A stretch of 64,000 nucleotides of DNA from the NCBI RefSeq assembly GCF_051014685.1, contig NW_027478397.1, positions 2,294,001-2,358,000 on the forward strand. The letters are read 5' to 3'. Of this stretch, positions 1 through 11,478 are shown piece after piece. Each line of letters opens with the position of its first letter. The first letter of the stretch is position 1. Both the position numbers and the translations under genes were made by a program. The notes beneath the pieces were generated by a model. It saw nothing but the letters and a program-made list of their open reading frames with translations. It was not told where the DNA came from and did not search any database. Source of the DNA: Ptiloglossa arizonensis (lineage: Eukaryota > Arthropoda > Insecta > Hymenoptera > Colletidae).

Positions 1-7
1 GAAACCC

Positions 8-24
8 GCCCGATTACAACGGTA
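8..24 (-). other. CENP-B-box-like 17-mer, once per monomer
   Basis: Read on the minus strand, this site is TACCGTTGTAATCGGGC. The mammalian CENP-B box is YTTCGTTGGAARCGGGA, with nine core bases in nTTCGnnnnAnnCGGGn. The site matches 12 of 17 positions and 7 of 9 core positions; the mismatches in the core are the two T bases before CG. The same site recurs every monomer in two main forms: ACAACGG on the plus strand (core CG kept) and ACAACTG (that CpG lost). Binding by any CENP-B or pogo-derived protein is inference, since a 7/9 core match can arise by chance in 177 bp. Confidence 0.35.
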
Positions 25-35
25 TGTGTATTTTT

Positions 36-46
36 TCCCTAGGCCA
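36..46. other. CCTAGG palindrome landmark, polymorphic by family
   Basis: The palindrome CCTAGG lies in almost every monomer (here within TCCCTAGGCCA). It is lost as CCCAGG in the unit after family C, as CCTACGG in units around 45.2, 53.2, 54.4, 57.4 and 62.2 kb, as CCTAGCCC near 47,690, and as CCTGGGC near 47,337. Where it is CCCAGG, the single stop codon of the long plus-strand frame is also removed. Its presence or absence is a convenient marker of monomer type. Confidence 0.85.
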
Positions 47-2657
47 TTATGGTTAAGCGTTTGGAGCAGCAGAATTGCAAAAAATTGTTTGCCTTCTCAA
101 CCATTTCTTGGCTTCAAACTCCCATATCTCGCGAACGGATTGACCAAACCTAAAAATTCCTGCAGTGTCTGAAAGTAGAAATTCGCCCGATTACAACTGT
201 ATGTGTATTTTTTCCCTAGGCCATTCTGGTTAAGCGTTTGGAGCAGCAGAATTGCGAAAAATTTTATGCCTTCTCAACCATTTCTTGGGTTCAAACTCCC
301 ATATCTCGAGAACGGATTGACCTAACCCAAAAATTCCTGTTGCGTCTGAAATTAGAAACTCGCCCGATTACAACTGTATGCGTATTTTTTCCCTAGGCCA
401 TTCTGGTTCAGCGCTGGAGCAGCAGAAGTGCGACAAATTTGTAGTCTTGTCAACCATTTCTTAGCTTCAAACTCCCATATCTCGCGAGCGGATTGACCTA
501 ACCCAAAAATTCCTATTACATCTGAAAGTAGAAACTCGCCCGATTACAACGGTATGTGTATTTCTTCCCCAGGCCATTCTGGTTAAGCGTTTGGGGCAGC
601 AGAATTGCGAAAAATTTTTTGCCTTCTCAACCATTTCTTGGCTTCAAACTCCCATATCTCGCGAACGGATTGACCTAACCCAAAAATTCCTGTTGCGTCT
701 GAAAATAGAAACTCGCCCGATTACATCGGTATGTGTATTTTTTCCCTAGGCCATTCTGGTTAAGCGTTTGGAGCAGCAGAAGTGCGAAGAATTAGTTGTC
801 TTCTCAAACATTTCTTAGCTTCAAACTCCCATATCTCGCGAACGGATTGACCAAACCCAAAAATTCCTGCTGCGTCTGAAAGTAGAAACTCGCCCGATTA
901 CAACTGGATGGGTATTTTTATTCTCTAGGCCATTCTGGTTAAGCGTTTGGAGCAGCAGGTGTGCGAAAAATTTGTTGTCTTCTCAACCATTTCTTAGCTT
1001 CAAACTCCCATATCTCGCGAACGGATTGACCAAACCCAAAAATTCCTGCTGCGTCTGAAAGTAGAAACTCGCCCGATTAGAACAGTATGGGTATTTTTTC
1101 CCTAGGGCATTCTGGTTAAGCGTTTGGAGCAGCAGAATTGCGAAAAATTTGTTGTCTTCTCAACCATTTCTTAGCTTCAAAGTCCCATATCTCGCGACCG
1201 GATTGACCAAACCCAAAAATTCCTACTGCGTCTGAAAGTAGAAACTCGCCCGATTACAACTGTATGCGTATTTTTTCCCTAGGCCATTCTGGTTAAGCGT
1301 TTGGAGCAGCAGAATTGCAAAAAATTGTTTGCCTTCTCAACCATTTCTTGGCTTCAAACTCCCATATCTCGCGAACGGATTGACCAAACCTAAAAATACC
1401 TGCAGTGTCTGAAAGTAGAAACTCGCCCGATTACAACTGTATGTGTATTTTTTCCCTAGGCCATTCTGGTTAAGCGTTTGGAGCAGCAGAATTGCGAAAA
1501 ATTTTATGCCTTCTCAACCATTTCTTGGGTTCAAACTCCCATATCTCGAGAACGGATTGACCTAACCCAAAAATTCCTGTTGCGTCTGAAATTAGAAACT
1601 CGCCCGATTACAACTCTATGCGTATTTTTTCCCTAGGCCATTCTGGTTAAGCGCTGGAGCAGCAGAAGTGCGACAAATTTGTAGTCTTGTCAACCATTTC
1701 TTAGCTTCAAACTCCCATATCTCGCGAGCGGATTGACCTAACCCAAAAATTCCTATTACATCTGAAAGTAGAAACTCGCCCGATTACAACGGTATGTGTA
1801 TTTCTTCCCCAGGCCATTCTGGTTAAGCGTTTGGGGCAGCAGAATTGCGAAAAATTTTTTGCCTTCTCAACCATTTCTTAGCTTCAAACTCCCATATCTC
1901 GCGAACGGATTGACCTAACCCAAAAATTCCTGTTGCGTCTGAAATTAGAAACTCGCCCGATTACATCGGTATGTGTATTTTTTCCCTAGGCCATTCTGGT
2001 TAAGCGTTTGGAGCAGCAGAAGTGCGAAGAATTAGTTGTCTTCTCAAACATTTCTTAGCTTCAAACTCCCATATCTCGCGAACGGATTGACCAAACCCAA
2101 AAATTCCTGCTGCGTCTGAAAGTAGAAACTCGCCCGATTACAACTGTATGGGTATTTTTATTCTCTAGGCCATTCTGGTTAAGCGTTTGGAGCAGCAGGT
2201 GTGCGAAAAATTTGTTGTCTTCTCAACCATTTCTTAGCTTCAAACTCCCATATCTCGCGAACGGATTGACCAAACCCAAAAATTCCTGCTGCGTCTGAAA
2301 GTAGAAACTCGCCCGATTACAACTGTATGGGTATTTTTTCCCTAGGGCATTCTGGTTAAGCGTTTGGAGCAGCAGAAGTGCGAAAAATTTGTTGTCTTCT
2401 CAACCATTTCTTAGCTTCGAAGTCCCATATCTCGCGACCGGATTGACCAAACCCAAAAATTCCTACTGCGTCTGAAAGTAGAAACTCGCCCGATTACAAC
2501 TGTATGCGTATTTTTTCCCTAGGCCATTCTGGTTAAGCGTTTGGAGCAGCAGAATTGCGAAAAATTTCTTGTCTTCTCAACCATTTCTTAGCTGCAAACT
2601 CACATATCTCGCGAACGGAATGACCTAACCCAAAAATTCCTATTGCATCTGAAAGTA

Positions 2658-2834
2658 GAAAGTCGCCCGATTACAACGGTATGTGTATTTTTTCCCTAGG
2701 CCATTCTGGTTAAGCGTTTGGAGCAGCAGAATTGCGAAAAATTTTTTGCCTTCTCAACCATTTCTTGGCTTCAAACTCCCATATCTCGCGAACGGATTGA
2801 CCTAACCCAAAAATTCCTATTGCATCTGAAAGTA
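2658..2834 (+). repeat. Example monomer, family A (177 bp)
   Basis: This is a clean 177-bp unit, phased to begin at GAAA before the CGCCCGATTAC landmark. Family A is marked by AGAATTGCG, then A5T6 followed by GCCTTCTC, then TTTCTTGGCTTC, GACCTAACCC, and GTTGCG or ATTGCATC before the next unit. Its successor usually carries ACAACGG. Family A is one of the two most frequent types and occurs in every block of the window. A variant with GCAAAAAATT in place of GCGAAAAATT, often preceded by CATTATGG, marks recurring HOR positions (for example 3,060, 4,832, 7,488, 8,551, 17,231 and 19,888). Confidence 0.9.
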
Positions 2835-3011
2835 GAAACTCGCCCGATTACAACGGTATGTGTATTTTTTCCCTAGGCCATTCTGGTTAAGCGTTTGGAG
2901 CAGCAGAATTGCGAAAAATTTTATGCCTTCTCAACCATTTCTTGGGTTGAAACTCCCATATCTCGCGAACGGATTGACCTAACCCAAAAATTCCTGTTGC
3001 ATCTGAAAGTA
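2835..3011 (+). repeat. Example monomer, family D (177 bp)
   Basis: Family D resembles A but has AAATTTTATGCC in place of AAATTTTTTGCC, and usually TTTCTTGGGTT in place of TTTCTTGGCTT. In many copies it lies just before the CATTATGG- or CATTATGC-marked A unit, so the D-A pair is part of several HORs (for example 4,650-4,830, 17,060-17,230, 24,130-24,320 and 30,880-31,060). A D sub-form with CTCGAGAACGG in place of CTCGCGAACGG is seen at 306, 1,546, 20,328 and 22,805. Confidence 0.85.
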
Positions 3012-3753
3012 GAAACCCGCCCGATTACAACGGTATGTGTATTTTTTCCCTAGGCCATTATGGTTAAGCGTTTGGAGCAGCAGAATTGCAAAAAATTTTT
3101 TGCCTTCTCAACCATTTCTTGGCTTCAAACTCCCATATCTCGCGAACGGATTGACCTAACCCAAAAATTCCTGTTGCGTCTGAAATTAGAAACTCGCCCG
3201 ATTACAACGGTATGGGTATTTTTACTCCCTATGCCATTCTGGTTAAGCGTTTGGAGCAGCAGAAGTGCGAAAAATTTGTTGTCTTCTCAACCATGCCTTA
3301 GCTTCAAAGTCCCATATCTCGCGAACGGATTGACCAAACCTAAAAATTCCTGCAGTGTCTGAAAGTAGAAACTCGCCCGATTACAACTGTATGTGTATTT
3401 TTTCCCTAGGCCATTCTGGTTAAGCGTTTGGAGCAGCAGAATTGCGAAAAATTTTATGCCTTCTCAACCATTTCTTGGCTTCAAACTCTCATATCTCGCG
3501 AACGGATTGACCTAACCCAAAAATTCCTATTGCATCTGAAAGTAGAAACTCGCCCGATTACAGCGGTATGTGTATTTTTTCCCTAGGCCATTCTGGATAA
3601 GCGTTTGGAGCAGCAGAAGTGCGAAAAATTTGTTGTGTTCTCAACCATTTCTTAGCTTCAAAGTCCCATATCTCGCGAACGGATTGACCAAACCCAAAAA
3701 TTCCTGCTGCGTCTGAAAGTAAAAACTCGCCCGATTACTACTGTATGCGTATT

Positions 3754-6711
3754 TTTTCCCTAGGCCATTCTGGTTAAGCGTTTGGAGCAGCAGAATTGCG
3801 AAAAATTTGTTGTCTTCTCAACCATTTCTTACCTTCAAACTCCCATATCCCGCGAACGGATTGACCAAACCCAAAAATTCCTGCTGCGTCTGAAAGTAGA
3901 AACTCGCCCGATTACAACTGTATGGGTATTTTTATTCCCTAGGCCATTCTGGTTAAACGTTTGGAGCAGCAGAGGTGCGAAAAATTTGTTGTCTTCTCAC
4001 CATTTCTTAGCTTCAAAGTCCCATATCTCGCGAACGGATTGACCAAACCCAAAAATTCCTGCAGCGTCTGAAAGTAGAAACTCGCCCGATTACAACTGTA
4101 TGAGTATTTTTTCCCTAGGCCATTCTGGTTAAGCGCTGGAGCAGCAGAAGTGCGACAAATTTGTTGTCTTGTCAACCATTTCTTAGCTTCAAACTCCCAT
4201 ATCTCGCGAGCGGATTGACCTAACCCAAAAATTCCTATTACATCTGAAAGTAGAAACTCGCCCGATTACAACGGTATGTGTATTTTTCCCCCAGGCCATT
4301 CTGGTTAAGCGTTTGGAGCAGCAGAATTGCGAAAAAATTTTTGCCTTCTCAACCATTTCTTGGCTTCAAACTCCCATATCTCGCGAACGGATTGACTTAA
4401 CCCAAAAATTCCTGTTGCGTCTGAAATTAGAAACTCGCCCGATTACAACGGAATGTGTATTTTTTGCCTAGGCCATTCTGGTTAAGCGTTTGGAGCAGCA
4501 GAAGTGCGAAGAATTAGTTGTCTTCTCAAACATTTCTTAGCTTCAAGCTCCCATATCTCGCGAACGGATTGACCAAACCCAAAAATTCCTGCAGCGTCTG
4601 AAAGTAGAAACTCGCCCGATTACAACGGTATGTGTATTTTTTCCCTAGGCCATTCTGGTTAAGCGTTTGAAGCAGCAGAATTGCGAAAAATTTTATGCCT
4701 TCTCAACCATTTCTTGGGTTAAAACTCCCATATCTCGCGAACGGATTGACCTAACCCAAAAATTCCTGTTGCATCTGAAAGTAGAAACCCGCCCGATTAC
4801 AACGGTATGTGTATTTTTTCCCTAGGCCATTATGGTTAAGCGTTTGGAGCAGCAGAATTGCAAAAAATTTTTTGCCTTCTCAACCATTTCTTGGCTTCAA
4901 ACTCCCATATCTCGCGAACGGATTGACCTAACCCAAAAATTCCTGTTGCGTCTGAAATTAGAAACTCGCCCGATTACAACGGTATGGGTATTTTTACTCC
5001 CTAGGCCATTCTGGTTAAGCGTTTGGAGCAGCAGAAGTGCGAAAAATTTGTTGTCTTCTCAACCATGTCTTAGCTTCAAAGTCCCATATCTCGCGAACGG
5101 ATTGACCAAACCTAAAAATTCCTGCAGTGTCTGAAAGTAGAAACTCGCCCGATTACAACTGTATGTGTATTTTTTCCCTAGGCCATTCTGGTTAAGCTTT
5201 TGGAGCAGCAGAATTGCGAAAAATTTTATGCCTTCTCAACCATTTCTTGGCTTCAAACTCTCATATCTCGCGAACGGATTGACCTAACCCAAAAATTCCT
5301 ATTGCATCTGAAAGTAGAAACTCGCCCGATTACAGCGGTATGTGTATTTTTTCCCTAGGCCATTCTGGATAAGCGTTTGGAGCAGCAGAAGTGCGAAAAA
5401 TTTGTTGTCTTCTCAACCATTTCTTAGCTTCAAAGTCCCATATCTCGCGCACGGATTGACCAAACACAAAAATTCCTGCTGCGTCTGAAAGTAAAAACTC
5501 GCCCGATTACTACTGTATGCGTATTTTTTCCCTAGGCCATTCTGGTTAAGCGTTTGGAGCAGCAGAATTGCGAAAAATTTGTTGTCTTCTCAACCATTTC
5601 TTAGCTTCAAAGTCCAATATCTCGCGAACGGATTGACCAAACCCAAAAATTCCTGCAGCGTCTGAAAGTAGAAACTCGCCCGATTGCAACTGTATGTGTA
5701 TTTTTTCCCTAGGCCATTCTGGTTAAGCGTTTGGAGCAGCACAATTGCGAAAAATTTTTTGCTTTCTCAACCATTTCTTGGCTTCAAACTCTCATATCTC
5801 GCGAACGGATTGACCTAACCCAAAAATTCCTATTGTAACTGAAAGTAGAATCTCGCCCGATTACAACTGTATGTGTATTTTTTCCCTAGGCCATTCTGGT
5901 TAAGCGTTTGGAGCAGCAGAATTGCGAAAAATTTGTTGTCTTCTCAACCATTTCTTAGCTTCAAACTCCCATATCTCGCGAACGGATTGACCAAACCCAA
6001 GAATTCCTGCTGCGTCTGAAAGTAGAAACTCGCCCGATTACAACTGTATGGGTATTTTTATTCCCTAGGCCATTCTGGTTAAACGTTTGGAGCAGCAGAG
6101 GTGCGAAAAATTTGTTGTCTTCTCACCATTTCTTAGCTTCAAAGTCCCATATCTCGCGAACGGATTGACCAAACCCAAAAATTCCTGCAGCGTCTGAAAG
6201 TAGAAACTCGCCCGATTACAACTGTATGAGTATTTTTTCCCTAGGCCATTCTGGTTAAGCGCTGGAGCAGCAGAAGTGCGACAAATTTGTTGTCTTGTCA
6301 ACCATTTCTTAGCTTCAAACTCCCATATCTCGCGAGCGGATTGACCTAACCCAAAAATTCCTATTACATCTGAAAGTAGAAACTCGCCCGATTACAACGG
6401 TATGTGTATTTTTCCCCCAGGCCATTCTGGTTAAGCGTTTGGAGCAGCAGAATTGCGAAAAAATTTTTGCCTTCTCAACCATTTCTTGGCTTCAAACTCC
6501 CATATCTCGCGAACGGATTGACTTAACCCAAAAATTCCTGTTGCGTCTGAAATTAGAAACTCGCCCGATTACAACGGTATGTGTATTTTTTGCCTAGGCC
6601 ATTCTGGTTAAGCGTTTGGAGCAGCAGAAGTGCGAAGAATTAGTGGTCTTCTCAAACATTTCTTAGCTTCAAACTCCCATATCTCGCGAACGGATTGACC
6701 AAACCCAAAAA
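3754..6711 (+). repeat. 12-monomer duplication (offset 2,126 bp)
   Basis: The segments 3,754-4,585 and 5,880-6,711 match at offset 2,126 bp. They share the 1-bp deletion TTCTCACCATTTC, TATGAGTATT, TATTTTTCCCCCAGG, GCGAAAAAATTTTTGCC, GACTTAACCC and TTTTTTGCCTAGG. These linked variants form a module found seven times in the window. The overlap of this 12-monomer offset with the 10-monomer offset shows that the block was built by successive unequal exchanges. Confidence 0.85.
3937..4545 (+). repeat. Recurring multi-monomer module, copy 1 of 7
   Basis: An ordered string of variants forms a module of about 610 bp: CTCACCATTTC (1-bp deletion), CTGCAGCGTCTG, TATGAGTATT, a family C unit, TTTTTCCCCCAGG (TTTTTCCCACAGG in two copies), GCGAAAAAATTTTTGCC, GACTTAACCC, TTTTTTGCCTAGG and a family E unit. 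Copies begin near 3,937, 6,063, 9,782, 13,679, 32,112, 33,707 and 35,478. The spacings are therefore 2,126, 3,719, 3,897, 18,433, 1,595 and 1,771 bp. Its middle and end also occur without the CTCACC unit near 37,180-37,500. Confidence 0.85.
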
Positions 6712-6945
6712 TTCCTGCTGCGTCTGAAAGTAGAAACTCGCCCGATTACAACTGTATGTGTATTTTTTCCCTAGGCCATTCTGGTTAAGCGTTTGGAGCA
6801 GCAGAAGTGCGAAGAATTAGTTGTCTTCTCAAACATTTCTTAGCTTCAAACTCCCATATCTCGCGAACGGATTGACCAAACCCAAAACTTCCTGCTGCGT
6901 CTGAAAGTAGAAACTCGCCCGATTACAACTGTATGCGTATTTTTT

Positions 6946-9087
6946 CCCTAGGCCATTCTGGTTAAGCGCTGGAGCAGCAGAAGTGCGACAAATTTGTTGT
7001 CTTGTCAACCATTTCCTAGCTTCAAACTCCCATATCTCGCGAGCGGATTGACCTAACCCAAAAATTCCTATTACATCTGAAAGTAGAAACTCGCCCGATT
7101 ACAACGGTATGTGTATTTCTTCCCCAGGCCATTCTGGTTAAGCGTTTGGAGCAGCAGAATTGCGAAAAATTTTTTGCCTTCTCAACCATTTCTTGGCTTC
7201 AAACTCCCATATCTCGCGAACGGATTGACCTAACCCAAAAATTCCTATTGCATCTGAAAGTAGAAACTCGCCCGATTACAACGGTATGTGTATTTTTTCC
7301 CTAGGCCATTCTGGTTAAGCGTTTGGAGCAGCAGAATTGCGAAAAATTTTATGCCTTCTCAACCATTTCTTGGGTTAAAACTCCCATATCTAGCGAACGG
7401 ATTGACCTAACCCAAAAATTCCTGTTGCATCTGAAAGTAGAAACCCGCCCGATTACAACGGTATGTGTATTTTTTCCCTAGGCCATTATGGTTAAGCGTT
7501 TGGAGCAGCAGAATTGCAAAAAATTTTTTGCCTTCTCAACCATTTCTTGGCTTCAAACTCCCATATCTCGCGAACGGATTGACCTAACCCAAAAATTCCT
7601 GTTGCGTCTGAAATTAGAAACTCGCCCGATTACAACGGTATGGGTATTTCTACTCCCTAGGCCATTCTGGTTAAGCGTTTGGGGCAGCAGAAGTGCGAAA
7701 AATTTGTTGTCTTCTCAACCATGTCTTAGCTTCAAAGTCCCATATCTCGCGAACGGATTGACCAAACCTAAAAATTCCTGCAGTGTCTGAAAGTGGAAAC
7801 TCGCCCGATTACAACTGTATGTGTATTTTTTCCCTAGGCCATTCTGGTTAAGCGTTTGGAGCAGCAGAATTGCGAAAAATTTTATGCCTTCTCAACCATT
7901 TCTCGGCTTCAAACTCTCATATCTCGCGAACGGATTGACCTAACCCAAAAATTCCTATTGCATCTGAAAGTAGAAACTCGCCCGATTACAGCGGTATGTG
8001 TATTTTTTCCCTAGGCCATTCTGGTTAAGCGCTGGAGCAGCAGAAGTGCGACAAATTTGTTGTCTTGTCAACCATTTCCTAGCTTCAAACTCCCATATCT
8101 CGCGAGCGGATTGACCTAACCCAAAAATTCCTATTACATCTGAAAGTAGAAACTCGCCCGATTACAACGGTATGTGTATTTCTTCCCCAGGCCATTCTGG
8201 TTAAGCGTTTGGAGCAGCAGAATTGCGAAAAATTTTTTGCCTTCTCAACCATTTCTTGGCTTCAAACTCCCATATCTCGCGAACGGATTGACCTAACCCA
8301 AAAATTCCTATTGCATCTGAAAGTAGAAACTCGCCCGATTACAACGGTATGTGTATTTTTTCCCTAGGCCATTCTGGTTAAGCGTTTGGAGCAGCAGAAT
8401 TGCGAAAAATTTTATGCCTTCTCAACCATTTCTTGGGTTAAAACTCCCATATCTAGCGAACGGATTGACCTAACCCAAAAATTCCTGTTGCATCTGAAAG
8501 TAGAAACCCGCCCGATTACAACGGTATGTGTATTTTTTCCCTAGGCCATTATGGTTAAGCGTTTGGAGCAGCAGAATTGCAAAAAATTTTTTGCCTTCTC
8601 AACCATTTCTTGGCTTCAAACTCCCATATCTCGCGAACGGATTGACCTAACCCAAAAATTCCTGTTGCGTCTGAAATTAGAAACTCGCCCGATTACAACG
8701 GTATGGGTATTTCTACTCCCTAGGCCATTCTGGTTAAGCGTTTGGGGCAGCAGAAGTGCGAAAAATTTGTTGTCTTCTCAACCATGTCTTAGCTTCAAAG
8801 TCCCATATCTCGCGAACGGATTGACCAAACCTAAAAATTCCTGCAGTGTCTGAAAGTGGAAACTCGCCCGATTACAACTGTATGTGTATTTTTTCCCTAG
8901 GCCATTCTGGTTAAGCGTTTGGAGCAGCAGAATTGCGAAAAATTTTATGCCTTCTCAACCATTTCTCGGCTTCAAACTCTCATATCTCGCGAACGGATTG
9001 ACCTAACCCAAAAATTCCTATTGCATCTGAAAGTAGAAACTCGCCCGATTACAGCGGTATGTGTATTTTTTCCCTAGGCCATTCTGG
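6946..9087 (+). repeat. 6-monomer HOR, 1,063 bp x2, near-perfect
   Basis: Two adjacent copies at offset 1,063 bp share every private variant I checked: CCATTTCCTAGC, ATATCTAGCGAACGG (7,388 and 8,451), GGTATTTCTACTCCC, GTTTGGGGCAGC (7,678 and 8,741), ACCATGTCTTAGC, AAAGTGGAAACTCG and TTTCTCGGCTTC. I saw no difference between the copies by eye. The duplication ends where CTGGATAAGCG (9,087) replaces CTGGTTAAGCGCTGG. It is a young duplication. Confidence 0.9.
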
Positions 9088-11478
9088 ATAAGCGTTTGGA
9101 GCAGCGGAAGTGCGAAGAATTAGTTGTCTTCTCAACCATTTCTTAGCTTCAAAGTCCAATATCTCGCGAACGGATTGACCAAACCCAAAAATTCCTGCAG
9201 CGTCTGAAAGTAGAAACTCGCCCGATTGCAACTGTATGTGTATTTTTTCCCTAGGCCATTCTGGTTAAGCGTTTGGAGCAGCAGAATTGCGAAAAATTTT
9301 TTGCTTTCTCAACCATTTCTTGGCTTCAAACTCTCATATCTCGCGAACGGATTGACCTAACCCAAAAATTCCTATTGTAACTGAAAGTAGAATCTCGCCC
9401 GATTACAACTGTACGTGTATTTTTTCCCTAGGCCATTCTGGTTAAGCGTTTGGAGCAGCAGAAGTGCGAAAAATTTGTTGTCTTCTCAACCATTTCTTAG
9501 CTTCAAAGTCCCATATCTCGCGAACGGATTGACCAAACCCAAAATTTCCTGCTGCGTCTGAAAGTAAAAACTCGCCCGATTACTACTGTATGCGTATTTT
9601 TTCCCTAGGCCATTCTGGTTAAGCGTTTGGAGCAGCAGAATTGCGAAAAATTTGTTGTCTTCTCAACCATTTCTTAGCTTCAAACTCCCATATCTCGCGA
9701 ACGGATTGACCAAACCCAAAAATTCCTGCTGCGTCTGAAAGTAGAAACTCGCCCGATTACAACTGTATGGGTATTTTTATTCCCTAGGCCATTCTGGTTA
9801 AACGTTTGGAGCAGCAGAGGTGCGAAAAATTTGTTGTCTTCTCACCATTTCTTAGCTTCAAAGTCCCATATCTCGCGAACGGATTGACCAAACCCAAAAA
9901 TTCCTGCAGCGTCTGAAAGTAGAAACTCGCCCGATTACAACTGTATGAGTATTTTTTCCCTAGGCCATTCTGGTTAAGCGCTGGAGCAGCAGAAGTGCGA
10001 CAAATTTGTTGTCTTGTCAACCATTTCTTAGCTTCAAACTCCCATATCTCGCGAGCGGATTGACCTAACCCAAAAATTCCTATTACATCTGAAAGTAGAA
10101 ACTCGCCCGATTACACCGGTATGTGTATTTTTCCCCCAGGCCATTCTGGTTAAGCGTTTGGAGCAGCAGAATTGCGAAAAAATTTTTGCTTTCTCAACCA
10201 TTTCTTGGCTTCAAACTCCCATATCTCGCGAACGGATTGACTTAACCCAAAAATTCCTGTTGCGTCTGAAATTAGAAACTCGCCCGATTACAACGGTATG
10301 TGTATTTTTTGCCTAGGCCATTCTGGTTAAGCGTTTGGAGCAGCAGAAGTGCGAAGAATTAGTTGTCTTCTCAAACATTTCTTAGCTTCAAACTCCCATA
10401 TCTCGCGAACGGATTGACCAAACCCAAAAATTCCTGCTGCGTCTGAAAGTAGAAACTCGCCCGATTACAACTGTATGGGTATTTTTATTCCCTAGGCCAT
10501 TCTGGTTAAGCGTTTGGAGCAGCAGAAGTGCGAAAAATTTGTTGTCTTCTCAACCATTTCTTAGCTTCAAACTCCCATATCTCGCGAACGGATTGACCAA
10601 ACCCAAAAATTCCTGCTGCGTCTGAAAGTAGAAACACGCCCGATTACAACCGTATGTGTATTTTTTCCCTAGGCCATTCTGGTTAAGCGTTTGGAGCAGC
10701 AGAAGTGCGAAGAATTAGTTGTCTTCTCAAACATTTCTTAGCTTCAAACTCCCATATCTCGCGAACGGATTGACCAAACCCAAAACTTCCTGCTGCGTCT
10801 GAAAGTAGAAACTCGCCCGATTACAACTGTATGCGTATTTTTTCCCTAGGCCATTCTGGTTAAGCGCTGGAGCAGCAGAAGTGCGACAAATTTGTTGTCA
10901 TGTCAACCATTTCCTAGCTTCAAACTCCCATATCTCGCGAGCGGAATGACCTAACCCAAAAATTCCTATTACATCTGAAAGTAGAAACTCGCCCGATTAC
11001 AACGGTATGTGTATTTCTTCCCCAGGCCATTCTGGTTAAGCGTTTGGAGCAGCAGAATTGCGAAAAATTTTTTGCCTTCTCAACCATTTCTTAGCTTCAA
11101 ACTCCCATATCTCGCGAGCGGATTGACCTAACCCAAAAATTCCTATTACATCTGAAAGTAGAAACTCGCCCGATTACAACTGTATGTGTATTTCTTCCCC
11201 AGGCCATTCTGGTTAAGCGTTTGGAGCAGCAGAATTGCGAAAAATTTTTTGCCTTCTCAAACATTTCTTAGCTTCAAACTCCCATATCTCGCGAACGGAT
11301 TGACCAAACCTAAAAATTCCTGCAGTGTCTGAAAGTAGAAACTCGCCCGATTACAACGGTATGTGTATTTCTTCCCCAGGCCATTCTAGTTAAGCGTTTG
11401 GAGCAGCAGAATTGCGAAAAATTTTTTGCCTTCTCAACCATTTCTTGGCTTCAAACTCCCATATCTCGCGAACGGATT
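9072..11478 (+). repeat. 2.4 kb segment, left copy of 22-monomer-spaced pair
   Basis: This segment reappears at 12,969-15,375, offset 3,897 bp (22 monomers). Shared private variants include GCAGCGGAAG, GTACGTGTATT, CAAAATTTCCTG, TTACACCGG, GAAACACGCCC, TTGTCATGTCAACC (10,894 and 14,791) and CCATTCTAGTTAAG (11,381 and 15,278). I saw no difference between the copies. The right edge is at GGATTGACCTAAC (left copy) against GGATTGTCCTAAC (right copy). Confidence 0.88.

Larger units (their letters stand above)
1..2550 (+). repeat. 7-monomer HOR, 1,240 bp x2
   Basis: Rare variants recur exactly 1,240 bp apart: TTGGGGCAGC at 591 and 1,831, AGCAGCAGGT at 951 and 2,191, and CTCGAG at 306 and 1,546. 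The copies differ by a few substitutions, such as CATTATGG at 45 against CATTCTGG at 1,285, and AAATTCGCC near 180 against AAACTCGCC. Similarity at this offset stops near 2,565, where GAAAAATTTCTTG replaces the expected sequence. The first copy runs off the left end of the window. Confidence 0.9.
1905..3285 (+). repeat. Segment with a distant copy at 16,076-17,456
   Basis: About 1.38 kb (8 monomers) matches 16,076-17,456 at a constant offset of 14,171 bp. Shared variants include ACATCGG, GCAGGTGTGCG, TAGGGCATTCTGG, CTCGCGACCGG, AGCTGCAAACTCAC, CGGAATGACC and the CATTATGG unit. Small differences exist, such as CTTCGAAG against CTTCAAAG near 2,418 and AAAGTCGCC against AAGCTCGCC near 2,660. The match ends at ACCATGCC (left) against ACCATTTC (right). 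Intervening arrays separate two copies of one HOR piece. Confidence 0.85.
2826..5602 (+). repeat. 10-monomer duplication (offset 1,772 bp)
   Basis: The segments 2,826-3,830 and 4,598-5,602 match at offset 1,772 bp. They share the CATTATGG-marked A unit (3,056 and 4,828), CCTGCAGTGTCTG, the CTGGATAAGCG unit (3,594 and 5,366) and TTACTACTGTATGCG. Several private substitutions separate them, so this duplication is older than the perfect ones elsewhere in the window. Confidence 0.8.

Noticed and set aside
80..160. Helically phased A-tracts producing curved DNA
   Set aside because: In the consensus, the T6, A5T6 and A5 tracts are about 52 and 69 bp apart centre to centre. The first spacing fits whole helical turns and the second does not, so phasing is not convincing.
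3060..3362. Many near-identical plus-strand open frames of 60-100 codons, such as this one and those at 4832, 7488, 17231 and 24319
   Set aside because: They are the same satellite monomer pair read in one frame, recur at HOR spacing, are broken by the 176/179-bp variants, and show no domain, start context or codon-level conservation. Not annotated as genes.
3939..4175. Recurring minus-strand open frames of 60-91 codons (also 6065, 9784, 13681, 32114, 33709, 35480, 47106 and 49935)
   Set aside because: These are shadows of the recurring multi-monomer module and related units on the opposite strand; their spacing follows the repeat and there is no sign of a protein family.
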